From: Bacteroidaceae bacterium
Lineage (GTDB): Bacteria > Bacteroidota > Bacteroidia > Bacteroidales > Bacteroidaceae
DNA length: 64,000 nucleotides
Reading direction: 5' to 3'
Assembly (NCBI GenBank): GCA_902362375.1
Contig: CABIVS010000006.1
Span: 248,001-312,000 of the forward strand
Shown here: piece by piece, positions 53,385 to 62,298 of the stretch
Numbering within the stretch: position 1 is the stretch's first letter
Layout of the letters: every line of letters starts with the position of its first letter
Notes under the pieces: model-generated
What the model was told of the DNA's origin: nothing
The model's input: only the letters and a program-made list of their open reading frames with translations
Database searches by the model: none
Program-made: the position numbers and the translations under genes

Positions 53385-53459
53385 CGGGTATTTCTTTTCC
53401 CTACAACTTATCTCTTCTCATATTTGTTATAATCGTATTATTACTTAAAAGATACGATT

Positions 53460-54803
53460 ATGAACTTTGATATAGCTATTATTGGTGGTGGTCCGGCCGG
53501 GTACACAGCTGCCGAACGGGCAGGGGCCAACGGATTAAAGGCCGTTCTTTTTGAGAAAAAGGCAATGGGTGGAGTATGTCTCAATGAGGGGTGTATTCCT
53601 ACTAAAACTTTGTTATATTCTGCTAAAATACTGGATAGCATCAAGAATGCTTCCAAATATGGCGTTTCTGCCGAATCTCCTTCGTTCGATTTATCCAAGA
53701 TTATGAGCCGTAAAGATAAAACAGTAAAAATGTTGACGGGCGGTGTGAAGATGACTGTGAGTTCTTACGGAGTGACTATTGTAGAAAAGGAAGCTCTGAT
53801 AGAAGGAGAAAAAGATGGGAAAATACAAATCATTTGTGATGGAGAAACCTATTCCGTGAAATATTTGCTGGTATGTACCGGCTCTGATACAGTGATTCCT
53901 CCTATACCGGGACTGTCAGAAATCAGTTATTGGACTTCCAAGGAGGCATTGGAAATAAAGGAACTTCCAAAGACGCTGGTCAGTATTGGTGGCGGGGTGA
54001 TCGGGATGGAGTTTGCTTCTTTTTTCAACAGTATGGGTGTGAAAGTGCATGTGGTAGAAATGATGCCGGAGATTCTGGGAGCGATGGATAAGGAAACCAG
54101 CGGTATGCTTCGTGCCGAATATGCCAAACGTGGAGTCACTTTCTATTTGAATACGAAAGTGGTGGAAGTAAATCCTCATGGAGTTGTGATAGAAAAAGAA
54201 GGCAAGACGTCTACTATTGAAGCGGAGAAGATTTTGCTTAGTGTAGGACGTAAGGCAAATCTATCCAAGGTAGGACTGGACAAGCTGAATATAGAACTGC
54301 ATCGGAATGGGGTGAAAGTAGACGAACATCTGTTGACTTCGCATCCTCGTGTATATGCGTGTGGTGATATTACAGGCTATTCTTTATTGGCGCATACCGC
54401 TATCCGTGAAGCGGAAGTCGCTATCAATCATATTTTAGGAGTGGAAGACCGTATGAATTACGATTGTGTTCCGGGAGTCGTTTATACCAACCCTGAAGTG
54501 GCGGGAGTGGGAAAGACAGAAGAAGAACTGGTAAAATCAGGAGTTCCTTACCGTGTTTCAAAATTACCGATGGCTTATTCCGGACGGTTCGTTGCGGAGA
54601 ATGAACAGGGAAACGGACTCTGTAAGCTGATCCAGGATGAAGACGGGAGGATTATCGGTTGTCACATGTTGGGAAATCCGGCATCAGAACTTATTGTGAT
54701 AGCAGGTATTGCTATTCAGAGAGGGTACACGGTGGAGGAATTCCAGAAGACTGTGTTTCCGCATCCTACGGTCGGAGAGATTTATCACGAAATAATGTTT
54801 TAA
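53460..54803 (+). CDS. lpdA: Dihydrolipoyl dehydrogenase (E3)
   Basis: FAD-dependent flavoenzyme that reoxidises dihydrolipoyl groups of 2-oxo acid dehydrogenase complexes with NAD. FAD site IIGGGPAGYTAAERA at the start; redox disulfide Cys40-Cys45 (GGVCLNEGCIPTK); NAD site SIGGGVIGMEFASFFNSMG; second FAD motif YACGDI; active-site His435 and Glu440 in HPTVGE. Length 447 aa is normal. It opens an operon with lipoate ligase, E2 and E1, so it should serve that complex. Confidence 0.94.
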   Translation: MNFDIAIIGGGPAGYTAAERAGANGLKAVLFEKKAMGGVCLNEGCIPTKTLLYSAKILDSIKNASKYGVSAESPSFDLSKIMSRKDKTVKMLTGGVKMTVSSYGVTIVEKEALIEGEKDGKIQIICDGETYSVKYLLVCTGSDTVIPPIPGLSEISYWTSKEALEIKELPKTLVSIGGGVIGMEFASFFNSMGVKVHVVEMMPEILGAMDKETSGMLRAEYAKRGVTFYLNTKVVEVNPHGVVIEKEGKTSTIEAEKILLSVGRKANLSKVGLDKLNIELHRNGVKVDEHLLTSHPRVYACGDITGYSLLAHTAIREAEVAINHILGVEDRMNYDCVPGVVYTNPEVAGVGKTEEELVKSGVPYRVSKLPMAYSGRFVAENEQGNGLCKLIQDEDGRIIGCHMLGNPASELIVIAGIAIQRGYTVEEFQKTVFPHPTVGEIYHEIMF

Positions 54804-54822
54804 CTCTTATTCCGCTTGATCT

Positions 54823-55545
54823 ATGATTCGATGTATCTATAGTCCGTTTACTGATATTTACTTTCACTTGGCAGCAGAGGAATATCTGTTGAAGCAGGGA
54901 AATGAAGATATTTTCATGCTTTGGCAGGATACTCCTTCTGTGGTAATAGGTAAGCATCAGCGGTTGCGGTCGGAAGTCGATAAGAAATGGGCGGAACAGG
55001 GACGAGTACATATTGCCCGTCGTTTTTCGGGTGGGGGAGCGGTGTATCATGATTTGGGTAATGTCAATCTGACTTTTATAGAAACGGCTCCCCGTCTGCC
55101 GGAATTTGTTACTTATTTGCAGCGGACATTGAATTTCTTGAATTCTATAGGCCTGATGGTAAAAGGAGATGAACGATTGGGGATTTATTTGAATGGATTG
55201 AAAATATCAGGGAGTGCGCAATGCGTACATAAGAATCGGGTGTTGTATCATTGCACTCTGTTGTATGATACGGATCTGACTGCCTTGTATAAAGCTTTGA
55301 ATCCGGAACCGATGGTTGATGATGAAACTTTATCGTCAGTATATGCTGTTCCTTCCGTTCGGAGTGAGGTAACCAATATTCGGAGTCACTTGCCGGAGGG
55401 AACTGTAACTGATTTTAAAGAGAAGGCTTTTCAGTATTTCAGTAAGTCCCAATCTGTCAGTGCTTTTAACGGGAAGGAAATAGAGGCTGTCAATCAGCTC
55501 CGGAAAGAGAAATATATTCAGAAAGAGTGGATATATAGTCGTTGA
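54823..55545 (+). CDS. lplA: Lipoate-protein ligase A, short form
   Basis: Enzyme that attaches lipoate to the E2 protein. Catalytic-domain signatures are present: RRFSGGGAVYHDLGNVNLTF (residues about 67-86) and LKISGSAQ with the lipoyl-AMP Lys. At 240 aa it lacks the C-terminal accessory domain of E. coli LplA (338 aa), which is needed there for the adenylation step. No separate LplB-like gene follows. It lies 19 nt after lpdA and before E2, suggesting dedicated service to this complex. It may act as a full ligase, a transferase, or need a partner elsewhere. Confidence 0.88.
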   Translation: MIRCIYSPFTDIYFHLAAEEYLLKQGNEDIFMLWQDTPSVVIGKHQRLRSEVDKKWAEQGRVHIARRFSGGGAVYHDLGNVNLTFIETAPRLPEFVTYLQRTLNFLNSIGLMVKGDERLGIYLNGLKISGSAQCVHKNRVLYHCTLLYDTDLTALYKALNPEPMVDDETLSSVYAVPSVRSEVTNIRSHLPEGTVTDFKEKAFQYFSKSQSVSAFNGKEIEAVNQLRKEKYIQKEWIYSR

Positions 55546-55653
55546 TGTCCGGACTGGCTTTGTCAGTATCCGGTTAAAATTTACTTAACTTAAAACTTTC
55601 TATTTCAGCCCGTTGTTGTAATATCTCAAGGTTGAATAATAAATTAACTGTCT

Positions 55654-56961
55654 ATGTCGAAATTCGAAATAAAAATGCCTAAGTTGGGCGAGAGTATAAC
55701 CGAAGGGACCATCGTCTCTTGGTCTGTAAAGGTAGGTGATATGATTCAGGAAGACGATGTGCTTTTTGAAGTGAATACTGCCAAAGTAAGTGCGGAGATC
55801 CCTTCTCCCGTAGCGGGAAAAGTGGTGGAGATTTTATATAAGGAAGGTGATACGGTTGCTGTAGGAACAGTAGTAGCTATAATTGATTTGGATGGAGAAG
55901 AATCTTCAGGAACGGAGCCGGTAAATGTTTCTGAAACATCACCATCGTCAGCGGAAACTGCTAAGAACGAATCAGCGAATACTGCATCGAAACCTGTTGT
56001 TGCAGAGGAAGAACGTTGGTACTCTCCTGTTGTGATTCAGTTGGCGCGGGAAGCTAAGATTCCGAAAGAAGAGCTGGATGCTATACAAGGAACCGGTTAT
56101 GAAGGGCGATTGAGTAAGAAAGATATAAAAGATTATATTGAAAAGAAGAAAAGAGGAGGTAGCGTTGAACCGAAGCCGGCATCTGCTGCCCCGGCCGCAA
56201 GCAAACCATCAGTTGCTGTTTCTTCTGAACAGGCAAGTCCGAAGGTTGCTCCTGTAGCAATGCCTGGAGTCGAAGTCAAAGAGATGGATCGTGTCCGCCG
56301 GATTATTGCCGACCACATGGTTATGTCTAAGAAAGTATCTCCTCACGTGACCAATGTGGTAGAAGTGGATGTCACCAAATTGGTGCGTTGGCGTGAAAAA
56401 AATAAAGATGCTTTCTTTCGTCGCGAAGGAGTGAAACTGACTTATATGCCTGTGATAACAGAAGCCGTGGCAAAAGCATTGGCTGCCTATCCACAGGTGA
56501 ATGTATCGGTAGATGGATATAATATTCTTTTCAAAAAGCATATTAATGTCGGTATTGCCGTCTCTTTGAATGATGGAAACCTGATTGTTCCTGTGGTACA
56601 TGATGCCGATCATCTGAATCTGAACGGGTTGGCTGTTGCTATCGATTCTCTGGCCTTGAAAGCAAGGGATAACAAATTAATGCCGGAAGATATTGATGGG
56701 GGCACATTTACGATAACCAATTTTGGTACATTCAAGAGCCTGTTCGGTACGCCAATCATTAATCAGCCGCAAGTAGCCATCCTGGGAGTAGGGTATATCG
56801 AGAAGAAACCTGCTGTTGTAGAGACTCCGGAGGGTGATACGATTGCAATCCGGCATAAAATGTACTTGTCTTTGTCTTACGATCATCGGGTAGTAGACGG
56901 AATGTTGGGAGGTAACTTCCTGCATTTTATAGCCGACTATCTCGAAAATTGGAAAGGCTGA
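55654..56961 (+). CDS. 2-oxo acid dehydrogenase E2 (dihydrolipoyl acyltransferase)
   Basis: Core acyltransferase of 435 aa. An N-terminal lipoyl domain (residues 1-75) carries Lys44 in NTAKVSAEIPSP, where most E2 proteins have TDKA or TDKV. A flexible Ala/Pro/Ser linker, a peripheral subunit-binding domain (about 122-160, PVVIQLAREAKIPKEELDAI), a second linker, and the catalytic domain follow. The active site is DHRVVDG with His411 and Asp415. Probably the branched-chain 2-oxo acid complex, given the fused E1. It is 108 nt after lplA and 37 nt before E1. Confidence 0.92.
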   Translation: MSKFEIKMPKLGESITEGTIVSWSVKVGDMIQEDDVLFEVNTAKVSAEIPSPVAGKVVEILYKEGDTVAVGTVVAIIDLDGEESSGTEPVNVSETSPSSAETAKNESANTASKPVVAEEERWYSPVVIQLAREAKIPKEELDAIQGTGYEGRLSKKDIKDYIEKKKRGGSVEPKPASAAPAASKPSVAVSSEQASPKVAPVAMPGVEVKEMDRVRRIIADHMVMSKKVSPHVTNVVEVDVTKLVRWREKNKDAFFRREGVKLTYMPVITEAVAKALAAYPQVNVSVDGYNILFKKHINVGIAVSLNDGNLIVPVVHDADHLNLNGLAVAIDSLALKARDNKLMPEDIDGGTFTITNFGTFKSLFGTPIINQPQVAILGVGYIEKKPAVVETPEGDTIAIRHKMYLSLSYDHRVVDGMLGGNFLHFIADYLENWKG

Positions 56962-56998
56962 TAACTGATTGTTTCATTCATTAAGAACTTCATTACTC

Positions 56999-59035
56999 AT
57001 GAAAAAGAAATATGATATAAAGACTACAGATGTAGAAACCCTGAAAAAGTGGTATCATCTGATGACATTGGGGCGTGCCTTGGACGAAAAGGCACCGTCT
57101 TACCTGTTGCAATCATTGGGGTGGTCTTATCATGCTCCCTATGCAGGACATGATGGTATTCAACTTGCCGTTGGTCAGGTATTCACCCTCGGTGAAGATT
57201 TCCTGTTCCCATACTACCGGGATATGTTAACCGTGCTTTCTGCCGGAATGACCGCTGAAGAAGTGATCCTGAACGGTATTTCCAAAGCGACGGACCCGGG
57301 TAGCGGAGGACGTCATATGTCGAACCATTTCGCCAAACCGGAATGGCACATTGAAAATATCTCCTCTGCTACTGGTACACACGACCTCCATGCAGCAGGT
57401 GTGGCCAGAGCAATGGTATATTATGGACATAAAGGGGTGGCTATCACTTCTCACGGAGAGTCGGCTACTTCCGAAGGATTCGTTTACGAAGCTATCAATG
57501 GTGCCAGTCTCGAACGTCTTCCGGTGATTTTTGTAATACAAGATAATGGGTATGGTATTTCCGTACCCAAATCGGAACAGACTGCCAACCGTAAAGTGGC
57601 TGAGAACTTCTCGGGCTTCAAGAACCTGAAGATTATCTATTGCAACGGAAAGGATGTATTCGATTCGATGAATGCTATGACCGAAGCACGGGAATATGCT
57701 ATCAGCACCCGTAATCCGGTTATTGTGCAGGCGAATTGTGTCCGGATCGGTTCGCACTCCAATTCAGATAAACACACCTTGTATCGGGATGAGAATGAAT
57801 TGGAATATGTGAAAGATGCTGATCCCTTGATGAAGTTCCGCCGGATGCTGCTGCGTTATAAACGTCTGACCGAGGAAGAATTGCAACAAATAGAAGCTGA
57901 TGCAAAGAAAGAATTGTCTGCTGCCAACCGGAAGGCTTTGGCTGCTCCCGATCCCGATCCTAAAAGCATTTATGATTTTGTAATGCCCGAACCTTATCAG
58001 CCACAGAAATATAAAGACGGTACACATGAGGCGGAAGGGGAGAAGACTTTTCTGGTCAATGCCATTAATGAAACATTGAAAGCTGAATTCCGCCATAATC
58101 CCGATACCTTTATTTGGGGGCAGGATGTGGCAAACAGGGAAAAAGGAGGCGTGTTTAATGTAACCAAAGGTATGCAACAGGAATTCGGCGAAGCCCGTGT
58201 ATTCAGTGCACCGATTGCGGAAGATTATATTGTAGGCACCGCCAATGGAATGAGTCGTTTTGATCCTAAAATTCATGTGGTGATTGAGGGAGCGGAGTTT
58301 GCCGATTATTTTTGGCCTGCCGTAGAACAATACGTGGAGTGTACTCATGAGTACTGGCGTAGCAATGGGAAATTTGCTCCGAATATAACTCTGCGTCTGG
58401 CTTCCGGTGGTTATATCGGTGGAGGCTTGTATCATTCTCAAAACCTGGAGGGAGCTTTGACCACTTTACCGGGGGCGCGTATTGTCTGCCCATCTTTTGC
58501 GGATGATGCTGCCGGATTACTTCGTACCAGTATGCGATCCAAAGGCTTTACGCTGTTCCTCGAACCGAAAGCATTGTATAATTCGGTAGAAGCGGCAGCA
58601 GTAGTGCCGGAAGATTTTGAAGTACCTTTCGGGAAAGCACGTGTTCGTCGTGAGGGAACAGATTTGAGCATTATTACCTATGGCAATACCACCCATTTCT
58701 GCCTGCACGCAGCAGAACGATTGGAAAAAGAAGGTGGCTGGAAAGTGGAAGTCATTGATATTCGCTCCTTGATTCCGTTGGATAAAGAGGCGATATTCGA
58801 ATCGGTCAAGAAAACGAGCAAGGCATTGGTCGTTCATGAAGATAAAGTTTTCTCCGGTTTTGGTGCGGAACTTGCTGCTATGATTAGTGGGGAAATGTTC
58901 CGTTATCTTGATGGACCGGTGCAGCGTGTGGGGTCTACTTTTACTCCTGTCGGTTTTAATCCGATTCTGGAAAAGGAAATTCTGCCGGATGAGGCCAAGA
59001 TATACGAGGCTGCCCGGAAATTATTGGAATATTAA
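56999..59035 (+). CDS. 2-oxo acid dehydrogenase E1, fused alpha and beta
   Basis: Thiamine-diphosphate enzyme of 678 aa combining E1 alpha (residues about 5-330) and E1 beta (about 350-678) in one chain, as in many Bacteroidetes. The alpha half has YAGHDGIQLAVGQ, the phosphorylation-loop region SGGRHMSNHF, and the TPP site HGESATSEGFVYEAINGASL through QDNGYGISVP (GES where GDG is usual). The beta half has WGQDVANREKGGVFNVTKG, GTANGMSR and IDIRSLIPLDKE. The ATG at 56999 is chosen because a TTG upstream adds ten odd residues. Substrate most likely branched-chain 2-oxo acids; pyruvate possible. Confidence 0.92.
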   Translation: MKKKYDIKTTDVETLKKWYHLMTLGRALDEKAPSYLLQSLGWSYHAPYAGHDGIQLAVGQVFTLGEDFLFPYYRDMLTVLSAGMTAEEVILNGISKATDPGSGGRHMSNHFAKPEWHIENISSATGTHDLHAAGVARAMVYYGHKGVAITSHGESATSEGFVYEAINGASLERLPVIFVIQDNGYGISVPKSEQTANRKVAENFSGFKNLKIIYCNGKDVFDSMNAMTEAREYAISTRNPVIVQANCVRIGSHSNSDKHTLYRDENELEYVKDADPLMKFRRMLLRYKRLTEEELQQIEADAKKELSAANRKALAAPDPDPKSIYDFVMPEPYQPQKYKDGTHEAEGEKTFLVNAINETLKAEFRHNPDTFIWGQDVANREKGGVFNVTKGMQQEFGEARVFSAPIAEDYIVGTANGMSRFDPKIHVVIEGAEFADYFWPAVEQYVECTHEYWRSNGKFAPNITLRLASGGYIGGGLYHSQNLEGALTTLPGARIVCPSFADDAAGLLRTSMRSKGFTLFLEPKALYNSVEAAAVVPEDFEVPFGKARVRREGTDLSIITYGNTTHFCLHAAERLEKEGGWKVEVIDIRSLIPLDKEAIFESVKKTSKALVVHEDKVFSGFGAELAAMISGEMFRYLDGPVQRVGSTFTPVGFNPILEKEILPDEAKIYEAARKLLEY

Positions 59036-59047
59036 ATAGTGTGGATT

Positions 59048-59554
59048 ATGAAAAAGATAGGCTTATTTTATGCTACCAAAGCTGAAAGAACGAGTTGGGT
59101 GGCAGAGAAAATACAGAAAGAATTTAGTAAGGAAAAGATAGAAACAGTGCCTATTGAACAGGCTTGGCAAAATGACTTTGAGGCTTATGACTGTTTCATT
59201 GTCGGTGCTTCAACTTGGTTTGACGGAGAACTTCCTACATATTGGGATGAATTGTTGCCGGAGTTACGGACAATGAATTTAAAAGGAAAGAAAGTTGCAA
59301 TCTTCGGGTTAGGAGATCAGATACGTTATCCGGAAAACTTTGCGGATGGCATCGGATTGTTGGCAGAGGTATTTGAAGAGGATGGAGCTACGCTAGTTGG
59401 CTTTACTTCTTCCGAGGGTTACACTTTCGAACGTTCCAAAGCTTTGCGTGGCGGGCAATGGTGTGGTCTGGTTGTTGATTTGGATAATCAGTCTGAACAT
59501 GCGGAAGAGAAAATAAAGGAATGGTGCCAACAGATAAAGAAGGAGTTCGCGTAA
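59048..59554 (+). CDS. fldA: Flavodoxin
   Basis: A 168-aa FMN electron carrier. The phosphate loop is FYATKAERTSWVAEKI (a slightly altered T/S-x-T-x-x-T motif), the W-loop STWFDGELPTYWDE and the second loop GLGDQIRYPENF, plus GYTFERSKALRGGQW. It is a long-chain flavodoxin. It starts 12 nt after the E1 stop, at the end of the 2-oxo acid dehydrogenase operon. Electron transfer for that complex normally goes to NAD, so a different coupling (ferredoxin-like partner reactions, MetH reactivation) is possible. A GTG nine bases upstream is an alternative start. Confidence 0.9.
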   Translation: MKKIGLFYATKAERTSWVAEKIQKEFSKEKIETVPIEQAWQNDFEAYDCFIVGASTWFDGELPTYWDELLPELRTMNLKGKKVAIFGLGDQIRYPENFADGIGLLAEVFEEDGATLVGFTSSEGYTFERSKALRGGQWCGLVVDLDNQSEHAEEKIKEWCQQIKKEFA

Positions 59555-59619
59555 CAACTATGTGAAGACCTCGTTCATAATAACCTGATCTCCTCGCTTC
59601 TACGAGATAGTGACGCTAT

Positions 59620-59692
59620 CCAATAAAAATGGTGACGGTATATGATTGGGATACTGACGGTATCATTGTCATATAGCGTCACTATTTTTTTT
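59620..59692. repeat. REP-like palindromes with GTGACGSTATCC core
   Basis: The 176-nt gap between convergent flavodoxin and prmA genes holds GATAGTGACGCTATCC (59627-59642), GTGACGGTAT (59632 region onward), ACTGACGGTATC and TATAGCGTCACTATT with a long T run. The core words match those at 6675-6755. The last hairpin with its T run may end the flavodoxin transcript. Confidence 0.6.
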
Positions 59693-59730
59693 ATATCAAT
59701 CAAGAGTTTTGTGTTTATTAATAGTGTATA

Positions 59731-60597
59731 TCAACCATGATTTTCGGTTGCCCCTTTATAAATAAACTTCACCTCTGCCCAACGATTTTTCTCTTTATAA
59801 TGGACAAAAGTCAGTCCGTTTTTTCCGGCTTCTTCCCGGATGGAGTCAATGTCGTCTACATAAAATCCGCTCATATAGATTTCAGAATCAGTATGCATAC
59901 AGGCAACATATTGTTTCATATCATTCAGTAATATATTCCGGTTGATATTGGCAATGATGACATCGAAAGGTCCTTTTCCGGTCAGTGACGAAGCATCTCC
60001 CTGTGAAACCACAATGTCATCTACATGATTTAATCCGATATTTTCGATGGAGTTGCGTACACACCATTCGTCGATATCGATAGCCGTGCAAGGACGTGCA
60101 CCTCGCATTCGTGCCAGAATGGCAAGAATTGAAGTTCCGCAACCCATATCCAGCAGGGATTTATTATTCAGTTCGTTGTCCAGTAATTCTTCAATAATAA
60201 GGCTTGTCGTTTCGTGGTGTCCGGTGCCGAAAGCCATTTGCGGGTTGATAACAATGTCATATTCCGCTTTGGGAACATCCTGATGGAAAGTACTGTGAAT
60301 CACACAGCGGTTGCCAATAATAATAGGTTGGAAGAAATTCTTTTCCCATTCTTCGTTCCAGTCCTTGTCTTCTGCTTCAATATAAGTATAGGTGATTTCT
60401 GTGTCGGGTATAGGAAATTCATCTATCGCATTTTTTATAACAGTTTCGTCACATAAGGATTGTTGGATGTATGCAGTCAATCCGCCTTTGCTTTCAACAA
60501 AACTTTCGAATCCGGCTTCGCCTAATACAGCAGCCAATACATCATTCACCGTTTCGGTGCAAGGATGTGTCTGAAATGAAAACTCAAAATATTTCAT
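59731..60597 (-). CDS. prmA: Ribosomal protein L11 methyltransferase
   Basis: AdoMet-dependent methyltransferase of 288 aa that trimethylates ribosomal protein L11. The N-terminal substrate-recognition domain (residues 1-100) begins YFEFSFQTHPCTETVNDVLA. The methyltransferase core has PQMAFGTGHHETTSL (family-typical), LLDMGCGTSILAILARMRGA (AdoMet motif I), AIDIDEWCVRNSIENI and FDVIIANINRNILL (motif IV with NIN). A TATCTTTG on this strand at 60636-60629 is a likely -7 element. Confidence 0.94.
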   Translation of the reverse strand: MKYFEFSFQTHPCTETVNDVLAAVLGEAGFESFVESKGGLTAYIQQSLCDETVIKNAIDEFPIPDTEITYTYIEAEDKDWNEEWEKNFFQPIIIGNRCVIHSTFHQDVPKAEYDIVINPQMAFGTGHHETTSLIIEELLDNELNNKSLLDMGCGTSILAILARMRGARPCTAIDIDEWCVRNSIENIGLNHVDDIVVSQGDASSLTGKGPFDVIIANINRNILLNDMKQYVACMHTDSEIYMSGFYVDDIDSIREEAGKNGLTFVHYKEKNRWAEVKFIYKGATENHG

Positions 60598-60928
60598 AAT
60601 CTTTCTTTTTATCTGAATAATGATGGGGCAAAGATACTCAAAAACGAAGTCTTGACGAAGTTTTTTAATGAAGTATATGTTGCTATCAACAAAAGCTCCA
60701 AATGGACTTCTTTGATTTGTATATATCGTATGTGAAGTTTACCATACCTTTGATATCATAAGTTAAATAGACGTATTTCGATAGAATCAAACACCTCTTT
60801 TTCTCTATAAAAGTAGTGAAATAGGGATTTCCCTATTATCCTTTGGGGAAAATCTCCCTCGAACGAAAAATCTCTTCCTTATCTTTGTAATGTGAATAAG
60901 TTTAAGTAATTACATAAACCGAGATGAT
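60598..60928. other. Divergent intergenic region of prmA and the low-complexity protein gene
   Basis: A 331-base gap between divergent genes. It holds -7 elements for both sides (60636-60629 on -, TATCTTTG at 60880-60887 on +). Near 60825-60860 an AGGGATTTCCCT palindrome and a GGGAAAATCTCCCT complement could form a hairpin just upstream of the + start signal, an attractive operator position. No gene is seen. Confidence 0.6.
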
Positions 60929-62266
60929 ATGAAAAAGATTGTTTATTTCTTGCTATTTGCCTTGTGCCTCCCGATAGGCTTGATGGCACAAAGCGTTGAT
61001 GACGACCTTTACTTCATTCCTTCAAAAGACAAACAGGAGAAGAAAGAAACTCCGGTTAAGAAGGAACCGAAGAAACAGGTGACCAACATCTATACTTCAC
61101 CGGGTACTACAGTAGTGGTTCAGGACCGTAAGGGAAGAACACGGGATGTGGATGAATATAACCGCCGTTACGATGCACGTGATAATGAATTCGTAATGGA
61201 TAATGATACCTTATATATAAAAGAAAAATCTAATCCGGATTTGGACGGAGAATGGGTGACAGGTGAATTCAATGGTACGGAAGACGACTATGAATACGCT
61301 GAACGTATCATCCGTTTCCGCAATCCGCGTTTTGCTATCAGCATCAGCAGTCCGTTGTATTGGGATGTAGTTTACGGTCCGAATTCATGGGACTGGAACG
61401 TATATACCGATGGTATGTATGCTTATGCATTCCCGACATTCAGTAATCCGCTCTGGTGGGATTGGCGTTATGGCTCTTACGGCTGGGGATGGAACTATGG
61501 TTGGGGATGGAATCGTCCTTATTACGCTTGGGGATATTCTCCGGGTTATTGGGGCGGCTGGTATGGCGGCTACTGGGGTGGCTGGTATGGCGGCGGTTAT
61601 TGGGGACATCACCACCACTGGCACGGTGGTCCTAGCTGGGGCTGGGGCGGAGGTGGAAACCATTGGGCACGTAATACCTATTATAATAATCGTCGTTCTA
61701 ACTTTGGAAACAGTGTTGGAAGTGCACGCCGTTCTTCTTACCCAACAAGTAGTGACCGCAGAATCGGTACAACAGTTGGTACACGTCGTACAAATGGAGA
61801 AGGTGTAAGCCAATCTGCACGCCGCGGCACAACTTATGATTCTTCTTCCAGAAGAACTGTAGGTAATCGTACGAATACAAGAGTAGGGACTACCACAGGC
61901 TCAAACTCTTCCCGCAGGAGTTCTACCTACACTCGTCCGAGCAGTACACGTAGCAGTTCGACATATGATAACAGTCGTTCCAACTCTTCTTCTCGCAGAA
62001 CTTATGGAACAACGAATAGCAGTAGCAGTCGTTCTTCTTCTACATATAACCGTGGAAGTTCTACGACTCCACGGAGTTATTCCCCGGATAATAGTAGTAG
62101 TCGCCGTTCTTCTTCTAGTTCCACTTATTCTCCAAGTCGTTCTTCATCAGGTTCCAGCTACTCACCGAGTCAGTCTTCATCGTCTCGCTCGAGCGGTTAC
62201 TCAAGTGGTGGTGGAAGTTCTCGTTCTAGCGGTTCCTCTGGTGGCGGTGGAAGTCGAAGAAGATGA
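60929..62266 (+). CDS. Secreted Trp/Gly/Tyr-rich then Ser/Arg-rich low-complexity protein
   Basis: A 445-aa exported protein with signal peptide ending GLMAQ. Residues about 22-130 are an ordinary charged domain (QVTNIYTSPGTTVVVQDRKG; DNDTLYIKEKSNPD). Residues about 130-250 are extremely rich in Trp, Gly and Tyr, with GGW-YGG repeats and a His cluster (His227-230, His232). From about 250 on it is almost only Ser, Arg, Thr, Gly and Tyr (SSSRRTYGT, SSGYSSGGG), ending GGGGSRRR. Such domains tend to bind polyanions or phase-separate; none of this is proven. It is followed after 32 nt by a FadL-like porin, so the two are co-transcribed. No family function is known to me. Confidence 0.8.
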   Translation: MKKIVYFLLFALCLPIGLMAQSVDDDLYFIPSKDKQEKKETPVKKEPKKQVTNIYTSPGTTVVVQDRKGRTRDVDEYNRRYDARDNEFVMDNDTLYIKEKSNPDLDGEWVTGEFNGTEDDYEYAERIIRFRNPRFAISISSPLYWDVVYGPNSWDWNVYTDGMYAYAFPTFSNPLWWDWRYGSYGWGWNYGWGWNRPYYAWGYSPGYWGGWYGGYWGGWYGGGYWGHHHHWHGGPSWGWGGGGNHWARNTYYNNRRSNFGNSVGSARRSSYPTSSDRRIGTTVGTRRTNGEGVSQSARRGTTYDSSSRRTVGNRTNTRVGTTTGSNSSRRSSTYTRPSSTRSSSTYDNSRSNSSSRRTYGTTNSSSSRSSSTYNRGSSTTPRSYSPDNSSSRRSSSSSTYSPSRSSSGSSYSPSQSSSSRSSGYSSGGGSSRSSGSSGGGGSRRR

Positions 62267-62298
62267 TAATGATTGGGTATTATTAATAAGATATATTT

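Noticed and set aside
57764..58441. 225-aa open frame on - inside E1
   Set aside because: Antisense shadow; no motif, no ribosome site, and E1 is strongly supported.
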